Below, piece by piece: positions 53,565 through 63,189 of a stretch of 64,000 nt of DNA. Source of the DNA: Polaromonas sp. CG_9.7 (GTDB lineage: Bacteria; Pseudomonadota; Gammaproteobacteria; Burkholderiales; Burkholderiaceae_C). The first letter of the stretch is position 1; each line of letters starts with the position of its first letter. The stretch lies in the NCBI RefSeq assembly GCF_015752205.1, contig NZ_JADOVG010000015.1, positions 1-64,000 on the forward strand, read 5' to 3'. The position numbers were made by a program, and so were the translations under genes. The notes under the pieces were generated by a model. The model saw only the letters and a list, made by a program, of their open reading frames with translations, ran no database searches and was not told the DNA's origin.

Positions 53565-55433
53565 TCAGATCTCTATCTTGCTGCCCAGTTCGACCACCGA
53601 ATTATTCGGCAAATTCAGAAAATCCGCTGCGCCGCTGGCGTTATGGTGCATTTGGGCAAACAGCTTTTCACGCCAGGCGGCCATGCCGCTGCCAATGGTC
53701 GGAATCACCGTGTCGCGCGACAAAAAGTAGCTGGTCGTCATCGGCTCCAGCTGGCAGCCCCGGTTCCTGATCTGCTGCAGCGCCTTGGGCAGGTCCAGGT
53801 CGTTCTTGAAGCCGTAGTGGACATTGACCTGCCAGCAGTCGTGGCCCAGCGACTCCACTTCCAGCCGCTTGTTCATGCCAATCCATGGCACCTCGTGGTT
53901 GCGCACCGTGACAAACACGTTCTGCGCATGCAGCACCTTGTTGTGCTTGAGGTTGTGCAGCAGGGCGTTGGGGACGATGCCCGGCTCGGCGGTCATGAAG
54001 ACGGCGGTGCCATCGACCCGCAAAGGCGGGTTGATGAACACGGCGTCCAGGAAACTTGGCAGGTCAATCGCGTCGGCGCGCAGCTTTTCGTTCAGGATGC
54101 GCCGGCCTTCCTTCCAGGTGATCATCAGCGTGAACACGATGCCGCCGATCACCAGCGGAAACCAGCCGCCGGCAAACAGCTTCATCAGGTTGGAGGCAAA
54201 AAACGCAAAGTCCACGACGAAAAACACGCTGGTCGCCGCAATGCACAGCGCCAGCGGGTATTTCCAGCCATAGCGAATGACGTAGAAGGTCAGGATCGTG
54301 GTGATCAGCATGTCGGTGCAAACCGCAATGCCGTAGGCCGCCGCCAGATTGCTCGACGAGCGGAACATCACCACCGCCAGCACGATGGTGACAAACAGCG
54401 CCCAGTTGACGAAGGGCATGTAGATCTGGCCGGTGTCGCGCACGCTGGTGTGCTCGATGCGCAGGCGGGGCAGGTAGCCCATCTGGATGGCCTGCTTGGT
54501 GACGCTGAAGGCGCCGGTAATCAGCGCCTGCGAGGCAATCACCGTGGCCAGCGTGGCCAGCACAACCAGCGGCACCAGCGCCCAGTCGGGCGCCATCAGG
54601 TAGAACGGATTCTTGACCGCTTCCGGATTGCTCAGCAGCAGCGCGCCCTGGCCGAAGTAGTTCAGCACCAGCGACGGCATGACCACCGAAAACCAGGCCA
54701 GCCGGATCGGTTTCTTGCCGAAGTGGCCGAGGTCGGCGTACAGCGCTTCGGCGCCGGTCACGCATAACACCACTGCGCCCAGGATGATGAAAGTGGTGCC
54801 GGGGTTCTCCCAGATGAACATCAAGGCGTAATAGGGATTGATGGCCAGCAGGATCTCGGGGTGGGTGACGATCTGGGACACGCCCAGAATCGCCAGCACC
54901 GCGAACCAGACAATGGTGATGGGGCCAAAGAACTTGCCGATGCCGGCCGTGCCGTGCTTTTGCAGCGCAAACAGGCCGAACAAAATGACCAGGGTGGTCG
55001 GAATCACCGCCCGGGTGAAGTTGGGCGAAATCACTTCCAGCCCTTCGACCGCCGACAGCACGGAAATGGCCGGGGTGATGACGCCGTCGCCGTAGAACAG
55101 CGAGGTACCAAAAATACCGACCAGCAGCAGCACACGGCGCAACTTTGGCTTGTCCTGCACGGCGGTGGAAGCCAGCGCCAGCATGGCGATCAGCCCGCCT
55201 TCGCCGTGGTTGTCGGCGCGCAGCACCAGCGTGACGTACTTCAGGGAAACGATGACCGTCAGCGTCCAGAAGAAGATCGACAGGATGCCGTAGACGTTGT
55301 GCGGGGTGAAATGAACATGCCCGGAGCCAAAGACTTCCTTCATGGCATACAGCACACTGGTGCCGATGTCGCCATAGACAACGCCAATGGCGCCCACGGT
55401 GAGCACGGCAAGCGATGATTTTTGACTTGTCAC
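53565..55433 (-). CDS. kup: Kup-type potassium importer, copy 2
   Basis: A 622-residue paralogue of the downstream kup, same length, with [16 protein letters not shown] and [19 protein letters not shown]. The membrane half differs noticeably from copy 1 (for example the 180-230 and 360-400 regions), whereas the C-terminal 130 residues are almost the same. The two may differ in affinity or regulation. It is followed 254 bp later by copy 1 and preceded by gshA. Confidence 0.94.
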   Translation of the reverse strand: MTSQKSSLAVLTVGAIGVVYGDIGTSVLYAMKEVFGSGHVHFTPHNVYGILSIFFWTLTVIVSLKYVTLVLRADNHGEGGLIAMLALASTAVQDKPKLRRVLLLVGIFGTSLFYGDGVITPAISVLSAVEGLEVISPNFTRAVIPTTLVILFGLFALQKHGTAGIGKFFGPITIVWFAVLAILGVSQIVTHPEILLAINPYYALMFIWENPGTTFIILGAVVLCVTGAEALYADLGHFGKKPIRLAWFSVVMPSLVLNYFGQGALLLSNPEAVKNPFYLMAPDWALVPLVVLATLATVIASQALITGAFSVTKQAIQMGYLPRLRIEHTSVRDTGQIYMPFVNWALFVTIVLAVVMFRSSSNLAAAYGIAVCTDMLITTILTFYVIRYGWKYPLALCIAATSVFFVVDFAFFASNLMKLFAGGWFPLVIGGIVFTLMITWKEGRRILNEKLRADAIDLPSFLDAVFINPPLRVDGTAVFMTAEPGIVPNALLHNLKHNKVLHAQNVFVTVRNHEVPWIGMNKRLEVESLGHDCWQVNVHYGFKNDLDLPKALQQIRNRGCQLEPMTTSYFLSRDTVIPTIGSGMAAWREKLFAQMHHNASGAADFLNLPNNSVVELGSKIEI

Positions 55434-55633
55434 AAAAACTGCCCGCCTTGGAAAAAGGACTGGATTCGAGCACTACCAGGGGATGTCATGGCTTATGAAA
55501 GGCTTGTCGAAGGGACCGCCATTTTGCACGCACACCATGGGCATGGACGCATGCGAACACCTGCAACCAGTGGAAACACTGGTTTTGTTGCACCGGAACA
55601 ACTTGCCCGAACACAGCCTGCCTGAGCGCAGGC

Positions 55634-56929
55634 TCAGTCGTAAACCTCGGCATCCGGGTCGGTCGCTTCCAGCTCGTAGCTGGCAGCCAGCATGGCCAGC
55701 CGGGCCACCACGCCGTACATGTAGAAGCGGTTCGGGCTGCTGGAGCCGGGCTTTTCACCGTTTTGCGGCAGCCGGCCACTGTCTGAAAACGCCAGCGGCT
55801 CGTAGCGCGCACCGGGCGCGTTGAGGTTTTCGTCCACGCCGCGCTCGGCATTCACCCGGTAAAAGCCGCCGACCACGTAGCGGTCCATCATGTAGACCAC
55901 CGGCTCGGCCACCGCATCGTTGATGCGCTCGTTGGTCAGCACGCCTTCCTGGATGATGATTTCAACCGGCGGCATGCCGTCGCGGGCCGCGCCGGACCTG
56001 GCTTTGGCCTTGCGTCCGAGCGCTTCAAGCTCCTTGGCGTCATGCACGGTGATGACACCCAGGCCCGAGGTCCCGTTGTCGGGCTTGACCATGACGAACG
56101 ACTTTTCGTTGATGCCGTATTCCTTGTACTTGCGCTTGATGCGCGACAGCAGCGCATCGACATGCGTGCTCAGGCACTCCATGCCGAGGCCCTGGGACAG
56201 GTCAACGTCTTCGCATTGCGCAAACATCGGATTGATCAGCCACGGGTCAATCCCCAGCAGCTTGCCAAAGCGTTTGGAAATCTCTTCGTAGGCCTTGAAA
56301 TGGTTCGACTTGCGGCGCACCGACCAGCCGGCGTGCAGCGGCGGCAGCAGGTACTGCTCGTGCAGGTCTTCCAGCATGCCGGGCGTGCCGGCCGACAGGT
56401 CGTTGTTGAGCAGGATGGTGCAGGGATCGAAGTCTTTCAGCCCCAGCCGGCGGTCGGTGCGAATCAGCGGCTCCAGCACCAGGCTTTCGCCGTCGGGCAG
56501 CTGCACCGTGGTCGGCTCCGTGATGTCCGGGTTAAGCGAGCCAAAACGCACATTCAGGCCGGCCTGGTAAAAAACCTGCTTGAGCTGCAGCACGTTGGCC
56601 AGATAAGACGGGTTGCGCGAACCGTGTTCGGGCACCACCAGCAGGTTGCGCGCTTCAGGGCAGATTTTTTCAATTGCGGCCATGGCCGCCTGCACTGCCA
56701 GCGTCATCATCTGCGGCGTCAGGTGGTTCCAGCCGCCCGGAAACAGGTTGGTGTCTACAGGGGCAAGCTTGAAACCGGCATTGCGGATATCGACCGAACT
56801 GTAGAACGGCGGCGTGTGCTCCATCCATTCAAGACGGAACCAGCGCTCGATGGCCGGTGTCGTGTCCAGGATGCGCTGCTCAAGCTCGTTGATGGGGCCG
56901 GTCAGGGCGGTGATGAGGTGCGGAACCAT
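55634..56929 (-). CDS. gshA: glutamate-cysteine ligase, proteobacterial (Acidithiobacillus) type
   Basis: A 431-residue ligase for the first step of glutathione synthesis, of the ferrooxidans type rather than the E. coli type. Typical stretches: PVDTNLFPGGWNHLTPQM, VVPEHGSRNPSYLANVLQLK, VMVKPDNGTSGLGVITVHD and YMMDRYVVGGFYRVNAERG. Transcribed toward the kup pair and gshB. Confidence 0.93.
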   Translation of the reverse strand: MVPHLITALTGPINELEQRILDTTPAIERWFRLEWMEHTPPFYSSVDIRNAGFKLAPVDTNLFPGGWNHLTPQMMTLAVQAAMAAIEKICPEARNLLVVPEHGSRNPSYLANVLQLKQVFYQAGLNVRFGSLNPDITEPTTVQLPDGESLVLEPLIRTDRRLGLKDFDPCTILLNNDLSAGTPGMLEDLHEQYLLPPLHAGWSVRRKSNHFKAYEEISKRFGKLLGIDPWLINPMFAQCEDVDLSQGLGMECLSTHVDALLSRIKRKYKEYGINEKSFVMVKPDNGTSGLGVITVHDAKELEALGRKAKARSGAARDGMPPVEIIIQEGVLTNERINDAVAEPVVYMMDRYVVGGFYRVNAERGVDENLNAPGARYEPLAFSDSGRLPQNGEKPGSSSPNRFYMYGVVARLAMLAASYELEATDPDAEVYD

Positions 56930-57083
56930 GCGGCCACTTTCGATGGGGGATATCGTTATCTTGTTCTGTGACCCCGAATTCTAGGGCTTATGAATCTCAT
57001 CGCCACAGCCGGACTAACATAAGCGCCAATGGCCTACATGCCGCCCGGGCATGCAGGCCGCCGAGTTCCGGTGTTCGGGCGCT

Positions 57084-58415
57084 TTAGCTTCGGATCTCGC
57101 CCTGTCCCAGAACCACGTACTTCAGCGAGGTCAGGCCTTCAATGCCGACCGGACCGCGCGCATGGAACTTGTCGGTGCTGATGCCGATTTCAGCGCCCAG
57201 CCCGTATTCGAATCCGTCGGCAAAGCGGGTGCTGGCGTTGACCATGACACTGGCCGAATCGACCTCGCGCAGGAATTGCTGGGCATGCAGGTGGTCGCGC
57301 GTCAGGATCGCATCGGTGTGGTGGCTGGAATAGCGGTTGATGTGCGCAATGGCTTCGTCCACGCCGCCGACCACCTTGATGCTGATGACTGGCGCCAGGT
57401 ATTCCTCGTACCAGTCTTGTTCGGTGGCCAGCACGATATTTGCGACCGAAACAATAGCTGCTTGCGTCCGCAAAATATGCGCAGAAGCTTCATCACAGCG
57501 CATTTCCACGCCTTTGGCGGCGTAAATCGCCCCGATCAGCGGCAGAAATTCAGCCGCCACGCCGCGCGCCACCAGCAAGCCCTCGGTCGCGTTGCAGGGG
57601 CTGTATTTTTGCGTCTTGGCGTTGTCGGCAATGTTCACCGCCATGGCAATGTCGCACGGGTCATCGACATACACATGGCAGTTGCCGTCCAGGTGCTTGA
57701 TGACCGGCACCCTGGCGTCGCGGCTGATGCGCTCGATCAGTCCCTTGCCGCCGCGCGGAATGATGACATCGACAAACGCCGGCATGGCGATGAGCATGCC
57801 GACGGCTTCGCGGTCGGTGGTCGGCACCAGTTGCACCGCGTCCGCCGGCAGACCACTTTCCATCAGTGCCTGCTGCACCAGCGCCGCCAGCGCCTTGTTC
57901 GACTCGATGGCCTCTGATCCACCGCGCAGGATGCAGGCGTTGCCGCTCTTGATCGCCAGCGATGCGGCTTCAATCGTCACGTTCGGCCGGCTTTCGTAAA
58001 TCATGCCGAACACGCCAATCGGCACGCGCATCTGGCCCACGCGAATGCCGCTGGGCTGCTCTTTCATCCCGATGATCTCGCCAATGATGTCGGGCATGGC
58101 GGCCAGTTGCTCGCAGCCCAGCGCCACGGTTTCGAGGTCCTTGACGCCCAGCTTGAGCCGGTCGAGCAGCGGCCCGGCCAGTCCGCCGGCAGCGGCCCGG
58201 TCCAGGTCGCGCTGGTTGGCCGATTTCAGTTCGGCCAGGTTTTGCCGCAGCAATTTGGCCAATCCGAGAAGCGCTCTGTTTTTAATAGCTGCAGGCGCCC
58301 GCGCCACTTGCGCGGAAGCCATTTTTGCCTTGGAACCCATGGCTTGCATGAGGTTTAGCAATTCGCTGGCTGGGGTGATGTCGTTGGAAAGGGTGGACGC
58401 GTTCATGGCCGCCAT
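57084..58415 (-). CDS. proA: gamma-glutamyl phosphate reductase
   Basis: A 443-residue enzyme reducing gamma-glutamyl phosphate to glutamate semialdehyde in proline synthesis. Motifs: [32 protein letters not shown], catalytic Cys in [13 protein letters not shown] and the ending [16 protein letters not shown]. Start at 58415 or the ATG nine bases later; neither has a strong site. proB is not adjacent. A weak dispersed-core copy (58273-58289) lies inside it. Confidence 0.94.
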   Translation of the reverse strand: MAAMNASTLSNDITPASELLNLMQAMGSKAKMASAQVARAPAAIKNRALLGLAKLLRQNLAELKSANQRDLDRAAAGGLAGPLLDRLKLGVKDLETVALGCEQLAAMPDIIGEIIGMKEQPSGIRVGQMRVPIGVFGMIYESRPNVTIEAASLAIKSGNACILRGGSEAIESNKALAALVQQALMESGLPADAVQLVPTTDREAVGMLIAMPAFVDVIIPRGGKGLIERISRDARVPVIKHLDGNCHVYVDDPCDIAMAVNIADNAKTQKYSPCNATEGLLVARGVAAEFLPLIGAIYAAKGVEMRCDEASAHILRTQAAIVSVANIVLATEQDWYEEYLAPVISIKVVGGVDEAIAHINRYSSHHTDAILTRDHLHAQQFLREVDSASVMVNASTRFADGFEYGLGAEIGISTDKFHARGPVGIEGLTSLKYVVLGQGEIRS

Positions 58416-58472
58416 TTTGCCTGCTTGAAGGGGTGTGGGCTCACCCGCACCGTAGCGCGCCCGTACACAGCG

Positions 58473-60908
58473 TCATCCGCAAGTACCCAAATGGCCGCAC
58501 TGGGTGCAGTAGTCGCAGCCGTCCTTGCGGATCACGGCATGGGCGCCGCATTCGCTGCATTTCTTGCCGGCCATGACGGGCGGTGCCAGATTGGAGGCGA
58601 CCTGCACAGGTTCGGCCGGTGACATGCGCACGGCAACATGGGCGGCGCGGCGGGTGATGATGTTCTGCACCGCATAGGCAATGGCCGCCACCTCGGAGTC
58701 GTGCCACAGCGGCACGCGCGGGCCGTCGGCTTTTTCGTAGGTGCCCAGCCGCACCGGCCCACGGTCCCAGGCGACCTTGCGCATGTCGCTGAGGGCCCGC
58801 TCCAGAAAGCCGCCACGCGCCGCCAGCGACAGCATGCGCATGCTCGACGTGATCCATTGCTGCGATTCGCCGCTCTGCCCCACCGGCATGAAGAACTCGA
58901 TGGCGCGGTCCACCATGCCTGCGCCATGGGCGGCGGGCACGGGCAAAAAGGACACCACGATGTACAGCGTCTTGTGGCCTTCCTGCGTCCAGTATTCAAC
59001 CTTTTCTGCCACCGCAGACAGTGCGCCCTTGGGCCGGCTTTCGATCACCGTGCGCATCGGGTCCACTGGCGCGGCAGCCACTTCGGCTGCAGGCACCGCC
59101 TCGGGGCTGGCATGAACTTCAAGCACCGCGCCCAAAATGGCATTCGGCCGGTAGGTCGCCAGGCCCTTGAGCCCGGCGCGCCAGGCCTGGTGGTACAGGC
59201 TCTTGAAGTCGTCGTAGGCGCAGTCGGCCGGCACGTTGACCGTCTTGGAAATGGCCGTGTCGATGAAGGGCTGCACCGCCTGCATCATGGCAATGTGGCT
59301 GGTGGCGGACATCTCCAGCGCCGAGACGAAATAGTCGGGCAACTGTTCCATGTTGCCGCCCAGTTCGCGGTACAGCCGCCAGGCGTGGTCCTCGACCGCG
59401 TACTCGGTGGTGCTGCCGTCGGACTCGCGTTTCTTGCGCTTGTACATCCACGAAAACGCCGGCTCGATGCCGTTGGAGGCGTTGTCGGCAAACGCCAAGC
59501 TGACGGTGCCGGTCGGCGCAATCGACAACAGGTGGCTGTTGCGGATACCACTGGCGCGAATCGCCTGCTGCAGCTCGGCCGGCAGCCGGCTGGCAAACGT
59601 GCCGGTGGCCAGGTAACCGTCGGCGTGGAACTTGGCAAACGCGCCCTTTTCCTGCGCCAGCGCAACCGACGCGGCGTAGGCCGCATCGCGCAGGCGTTCG
59701 GCGATGCGGGCCGCCATGTCGCGGCCTTCCGGGGCGTCGTAGCGCAGGCGCAGCATCGTCAGCGCATTGCCCAGGCCGGTAAACCCCACGCCAATCCGGC
59801 GCTTGGCGCTGGATTCGGCCTGCTGCTGCGGCAGCGGCCAGAAGGTCACTTCCAGCACGTTGTCAAGCGCCCGCACCTGCGTCGCGACCGAGGCTTCAAA
59901 GGCCTCGAAGTCGAACACCGGCTCGCCGTCGAAGCCGAACGGATGGCGCACGAAGCGCGTCAGGATGATGGGGCCGAGGTCGCAGCAGCCGTAGGGCGGA
60001 AGGGGTTGCTCGCCGCATGGATTCGTCGCCGCAATCGACTCGCAGTAGCGCAGGTTGTTATCTAGATTGATGTTGTCCAGGAACAAGATGCCCGGCTCGG
60101 CAAAGTCATAGGCCGACTTCATCACCGTGTCCCACAGCTCGCGCGCTGCCACGGTCTGGTAAACCCACAGGCCGTCGGCACGCTGGAAGGCGCCTTTGGC
60201 AATCAGGCCCGCGCCGGGCTTGGCCTTGTGCACCAGCTCCCACGGCTGGTCGTCGTTCAGCGCCTGCATGAAGCCGTCCGACATGCCGACCGACACATTG
60301 AAGTTGTTCCAGCGGCCGGGCGTGCGCTTGGCGGTGATGAACTCCATCACATCCGGGTGGTCGATGCGCAGCACGCCCATCTGCGCGCCGCGCCGGGCAC
60401 CGGCGCTTTCCACCGTCGAGCACGACTGGTCGAACACGTTGATATAACTGCACGGCCCGGAGGCCATCGACGACGTGCCCTTGACTTCGGCGTTGCGCGG
60501 GCGGATGCGCGAAAAGTCGTAACCCACGCCCCCGCCTCGCCGCATGGTTTCGGCGGCTTCGCGCAGCGCCTCGTAAATACCGGGGTAGCCGCCGTCATCG
60601 ACACCCTGGATGCAGTCGCCTACCGGCTGGACGAAGCAGTTGATCAAGGTGGCCTGGATGGCCGTGCCCGCCGCGCTCATGATGCGGCCCGCGCCAATAG
60701 CGCCGGCATGCAGGTTCTCTAAAAACAGCGCCTCGTGCTTTTCGCGCTCGGCGGGCAACTCGACCGACGCCAGCGCCCGCGCCACGCGCCGGTACACGTC
60801 TTCCAGGCCGCTTTCACCGGGCTTGAGGTATTTTTCCTTCAGCACGTCGTGGCTGATGGGCTGGGTGGCGGTCAGGTCTTGCGGCCGGCCGAAATGTTCA
60901 CGCTTCAT
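58473..60908 (-). CDS. adenosylcobalamin-dependent ribonucleotide reductase (class II)
   Basis: An 811-residue class II reductase converting ribonucleotides to deoxyribonucleotides with coenzyme B12. Key stretches: LINCFVQPVGDCIQGV and GGGVGYDFSRIRPRNA in the specificity region, NPCGEQPLPPYGCCDLG with the active-site cysteines and SIAPTGTVSLAFADNASNG. The C-terminal zinc ribbon has CSECGA and CDYCTQCGHLGTCG, which feeds electrons. Start at 60908 after aaggaa. No cobalamin-riboswitch B12 box was seen upstream. Confidence 0.92.
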   Translation of the reverse strand: MKREHFGRPQDLTATQPISHDVLKEKYLKPGESGLEDVYRRVARALASVELPAEREKHEALFLENLHAGAIGAGRIMSAAGTAIQATLINCFVQPVGDCIQGVDDGGYPGIYEALREAAETMRRGGGVGYDFSRIRPRNAEVKGTSSMASGPCSYINVFDQSCSTVESAGARRGAQMGVLRIDHPDVMEFITAKRTPGRWNNFNVSVGMSDGFMQALNDDQPWELVHKAKPGAGLIAKGAFQRADGLWVYQTVAARELWDTVMKSAYDFAEPGILFLDNINLDNNLRYCESIAATNPCGEQPLPPYGCCDLGPIILTRFVRHPFGFDGEPVFDFEAFEASVATQVRALDNVLEVTFWPLPQQQAESSAKRRIGVGFTGLGNALTMLRLRYDAPEGRDMAARIAERLRDAAYAASVALAQEKGAFAKFHADGYLATGTFASRLPAELQQAIRASGIRNSHLLSIAPTGTVSLAFADNASNGIEPAFSWMYKRKKRESDGSTTEYAVEDHAWRLYRELGGNMEQLPDYFVSALEMSATSHIAMMQAVQPFIDTAISKTVNVPADCAYDDFKSLYHQAWRAGLKGLATYRPNAILGAVLEVHASPEAVPAAEVAAAPVDPMRTVIESRPKGALSAVAEKVEYWTQEGHKTLYIVVSFLPVPAAHGAGMVDRAIEFFMPVGQSGESQQWITSSMRMLSLAARGGFLERALSDMRKVAWDRGPVRLGTYEKADGPRVPLWHDSEVAAIAYAVQNIITRRAAHVAVRMSPAEPVQVASNLAPPVMAGKKCSECGAHAVIRKDGCDYCTQCGHLGTCG

Positions 60909-61468
60909 GGGTGTGTTCCTTGGGCAAAAGGCAGAAGGCCGCGCGGTGCATATCGCCCGCAGCCCTGCAAATTCAGGTTCTGACGCAAGCCGCACCGGTC
61001 AAAAGCCGGCCGCTGCGCAGACCGCAAGAATAGACCTTTTTTACCGATGCGCTGGTCGAAGGGTGGGCGCTGACCTGCAGATTCAAGTGCATTCCTGATG
61101 CAGCGCAGCCATGCGCCGGATGAATGCCCCGGACCTGATCCGGCGATCCGCAATCCATGTTCCCTGCTGGCAAGAAGACATGGTTCCTGGCTGCTGAAAA
61201 GCGGGCTGAGCAGTTGCATTCTCAAGATCAAATAGAGACTTGGCGCTTACTGCTGTTGTGCTAACAGCTATTTATTCAATAGCGCTTTTGTTTGAATTCC
61301 TGTGCGGATACATACCGCCAAAAACTGTTGCGCCTCAATTGCCCGATTGTGCAGTTGCAATTGCCTTGCAGGTTCAAGGCGTGCACATCGAAAAACCACC
61401 GCATTGACAACACTGGCACGTCCCGCGCCATAAGGCATGGGCCATGCCAGAAAGTGACTCACGCCAAA
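60909..61468. other. 560-bp intergenic region with a repeat copy
   Basis: No gene is supported. It holds a dispersed repeat (about 61230-61290, core gctatttattcaatagc at 61267-61283) and should carry the promoter of the ribonucleotide reductase gene. A search by eye for NrdR boxes and a B12 box found none. Confidence 0.55.
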
Positions 61469-62524
61469 TCAGTGACTGAAGGCGGCCTGAAGATCGCGTT
61501 GGTTGGGGGCGCTGCCACCTTGCAGCATGAGCATGAGCAAGATGCGTGCTTTTTGGGGTGACAGGTCATCGGCCATCACGGCGCCCGCGTCGGCCAGCGT
61601 TTTTCCGCCGCCTTCAAAACCATAGTTGGGCAGCACACGCCCTGTCGGTACGCGCGTCGAAATGACGACCGGGACATTTTTCGACAAGGCATATTTCACC
61701 GCATTGAACATGGGAATGTTCACGTTGCCCCAGCCCAGCGCCTGGATGACCAGCCCCTTGGCGCCGTTGTCAACGGCGGAGCGGACCAGTTTGCCGTCGG
61801 CGCCACCGTACATCGCGACAATTTCGACATCAGGCATCTTGTCAGTGCGGATTGGGATGTGCAGCCGGCGCAAGGGCGCGCGCGCGAAAGTGACCCGGTC
61901 GTAGTCCACCACCCCAAGAAAACCGAATTCGCCAGACTTGAAGGTTTCAACACTGGAGGTGTGGGTTTTGGTGGCTTCGCGGGCGGCATTGATCTGGCTG
62001 TTCATGGCCAGCAAAACCCCCTTGGACCTGGCCTGCGGCTCGACCGCGATGCGCACGGCATTGATCAGGTTGTGCGGGCCGTCAAAATCCGACTCGGATG
62101 CGTTGCGCTGCGCGCCAATCAGCACCACCGGCTTGTCCGAGTTGACCGTCAGATCGAGCCAATACGCTGTTTCTTCCAGGGTATCGGTGCCATGCGAGAC
62201 GATGACGCCGGCCACTTCCGGGCGCGCCAGCGATGCCTGAACTGCCTTGGTAAGCTGGATCCAGCGCGGCGGGTCCATGTAATCGGAAGGCACATTGGAA
62301 ATGTTGTTGACCTCCACTTTTGCGTACTTGGCAACCTCTGGCACGGTGGCCAGCAGGTCTTCGCCCGAGATGGCCGGCACAGGTGCTTTTTTGACCGGAT
62401 CAATCTTCATGGCGATCGTGCCGCCGGTGGCGATCAACGCCACCACGGGCTGTTGTGGCTGGGCAATGGCCGCTGCCGACACCAGCAGCGCAAACCCTGC
62501 CAGTTTGAATTTCAAAGTACGCAT
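61469..62524 (-). CDS. ansB: type II (periplasmic) L-asparaginase
   Basis: A 351-residue amidohydrolase with signal peptide (cleavage near IAQPQ). The first catalytic motif is ALIATGGTIAM (Thr33) and the second SHGTDTLEETAYW with the Thr-Asp pair. QRNASESDFDGPHNL and LGWGNVNIP also match the family. It hydrolyses asparagine, and often glutamine, in the periplasm. Monocistronic. Confidence 0.93.
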   Translation of the reverse strand: MRTLKFKLAGFALLVSAAAIAQPQQPVVALIATGGTIAMKIDPVKKAPVPAISGEDLLATVPEVAKYAKVEVNNISNVPSDYMDPPRWIQLTKAVQASLARPEVAGVIVSHGTDTLEETAYWLDLTVNSDKPVVLIGAQRNASESDFDGPHNLINAVRIAVEPQARSKGVLLAMNSQINAAREATKTHTSSVETFKSGEFGFLGVVDYDRVTFARAPLRRLHIPIRTDKMPDVEIVAMYGGADGKLVRSAVDNGAKGLVIQALGWGNVNIPMFNAVKYALSKNVPVVISTRVPTGRVLPNYGFEGGGKTLADAGAVMADDLSPQKARILLMLMLQGGSAPNQRDLQAAFSH

Positions 62525-62637
62525 AAGTCCTTTCGTTGATGAGATTTCTTGAAATCCGGTGCTTGAAAACAGGCAGATTTTTCAGGATCGAAGTGCAGTC
62601 TACCCCGCAAGTGCGCTATTCAGCCCTGCCGTCTATT

Positions 62638-62654
62638 GCTATTTTATTTATAGC
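62638..62654. repeat. dispersed palindromic core
   Basis: gctattttatttatagc, just downstream (minus strand) of the truncated carbonic anhydrase stop. The position suggests the element sits at or near the truncation point. Confidence 0.7.
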
Positions 62655-62677
62655 GAATTATGTTTGCTCTATGTCAG

Positions 62678-63022
62678 TCAGCCTTTTAGTAATGCGGCTT
62701 TATCGGGCACGCCTTCATAGGCCGCACGAATGCCGCCGCACTGGCCGTGGCCGCAGACCATGATACGTTCGACCTTAAGGCTCAGCACGGCGTATTCAAT
62801 CGCTGCCGTGGTGCCGTGCAAACCGTGTGATCCGCCGTAAGGGCGAATGAAGGCGCCCATGTTGCGCACAATGAACAGCTCGCCCGACCCGGCGCCAATC
62901 ATCAGATAGGGCTCCAGGCGCGAGTCCGAGCAGACGGTGAACGCCAGCATGCTGACGATCAGCACCGACCAAACTTTTCTGGAATTGTTCAGCTCGGACG
63001 CCATGTTGATCTGTTGGGACAT
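62678..63022 (-). pseudogene. truncated beta-carbonic anhydrase
   Basis: A 114-residue reading frame carries the central part of a beta-carbonic anhydrase: VCSDSRLEP (Zn Cys and Asp-Arg dyad), GELFIVRNMGAFIRPYG, HGTTAAIEYAVL and VCGHGQCGGIRA (Zn His and Cys). Functional family members are about 200 residues; the N-terminal helices are replaced by an unrelated-looking stretch (VWSVLIVSMLAF), and the C-terminal half is missing after DKAALLKG. All zinc ligands remain, but the dimer-forming parts are lost, so it is probably a pseudogene. Confidence 0.75.
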
Positions 63023-63189
63023 GGCATGACTGTCGGTTTTTCGCGGGTTTTTGAACATCCTCGGTTGGAACGCAACCGGACCGCACAAGAACAATAGACA
63101 GGCTCTTGTAACATGTACCTGCAGATTGGTCGTTCAGTCCGTCATGTTGCACCTGACCCATCGCCGAGTTTTCACAAGGTAATTTCCCC

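Noticed and set aside
60909-61250. Cobalamin riboswitch before the B12-dependent ribonucleotide reductase
   Set aside because: The conserved B12 box (gccactg on the sense strand) was not found in this leader, and no matching multi-stem layout was evident.
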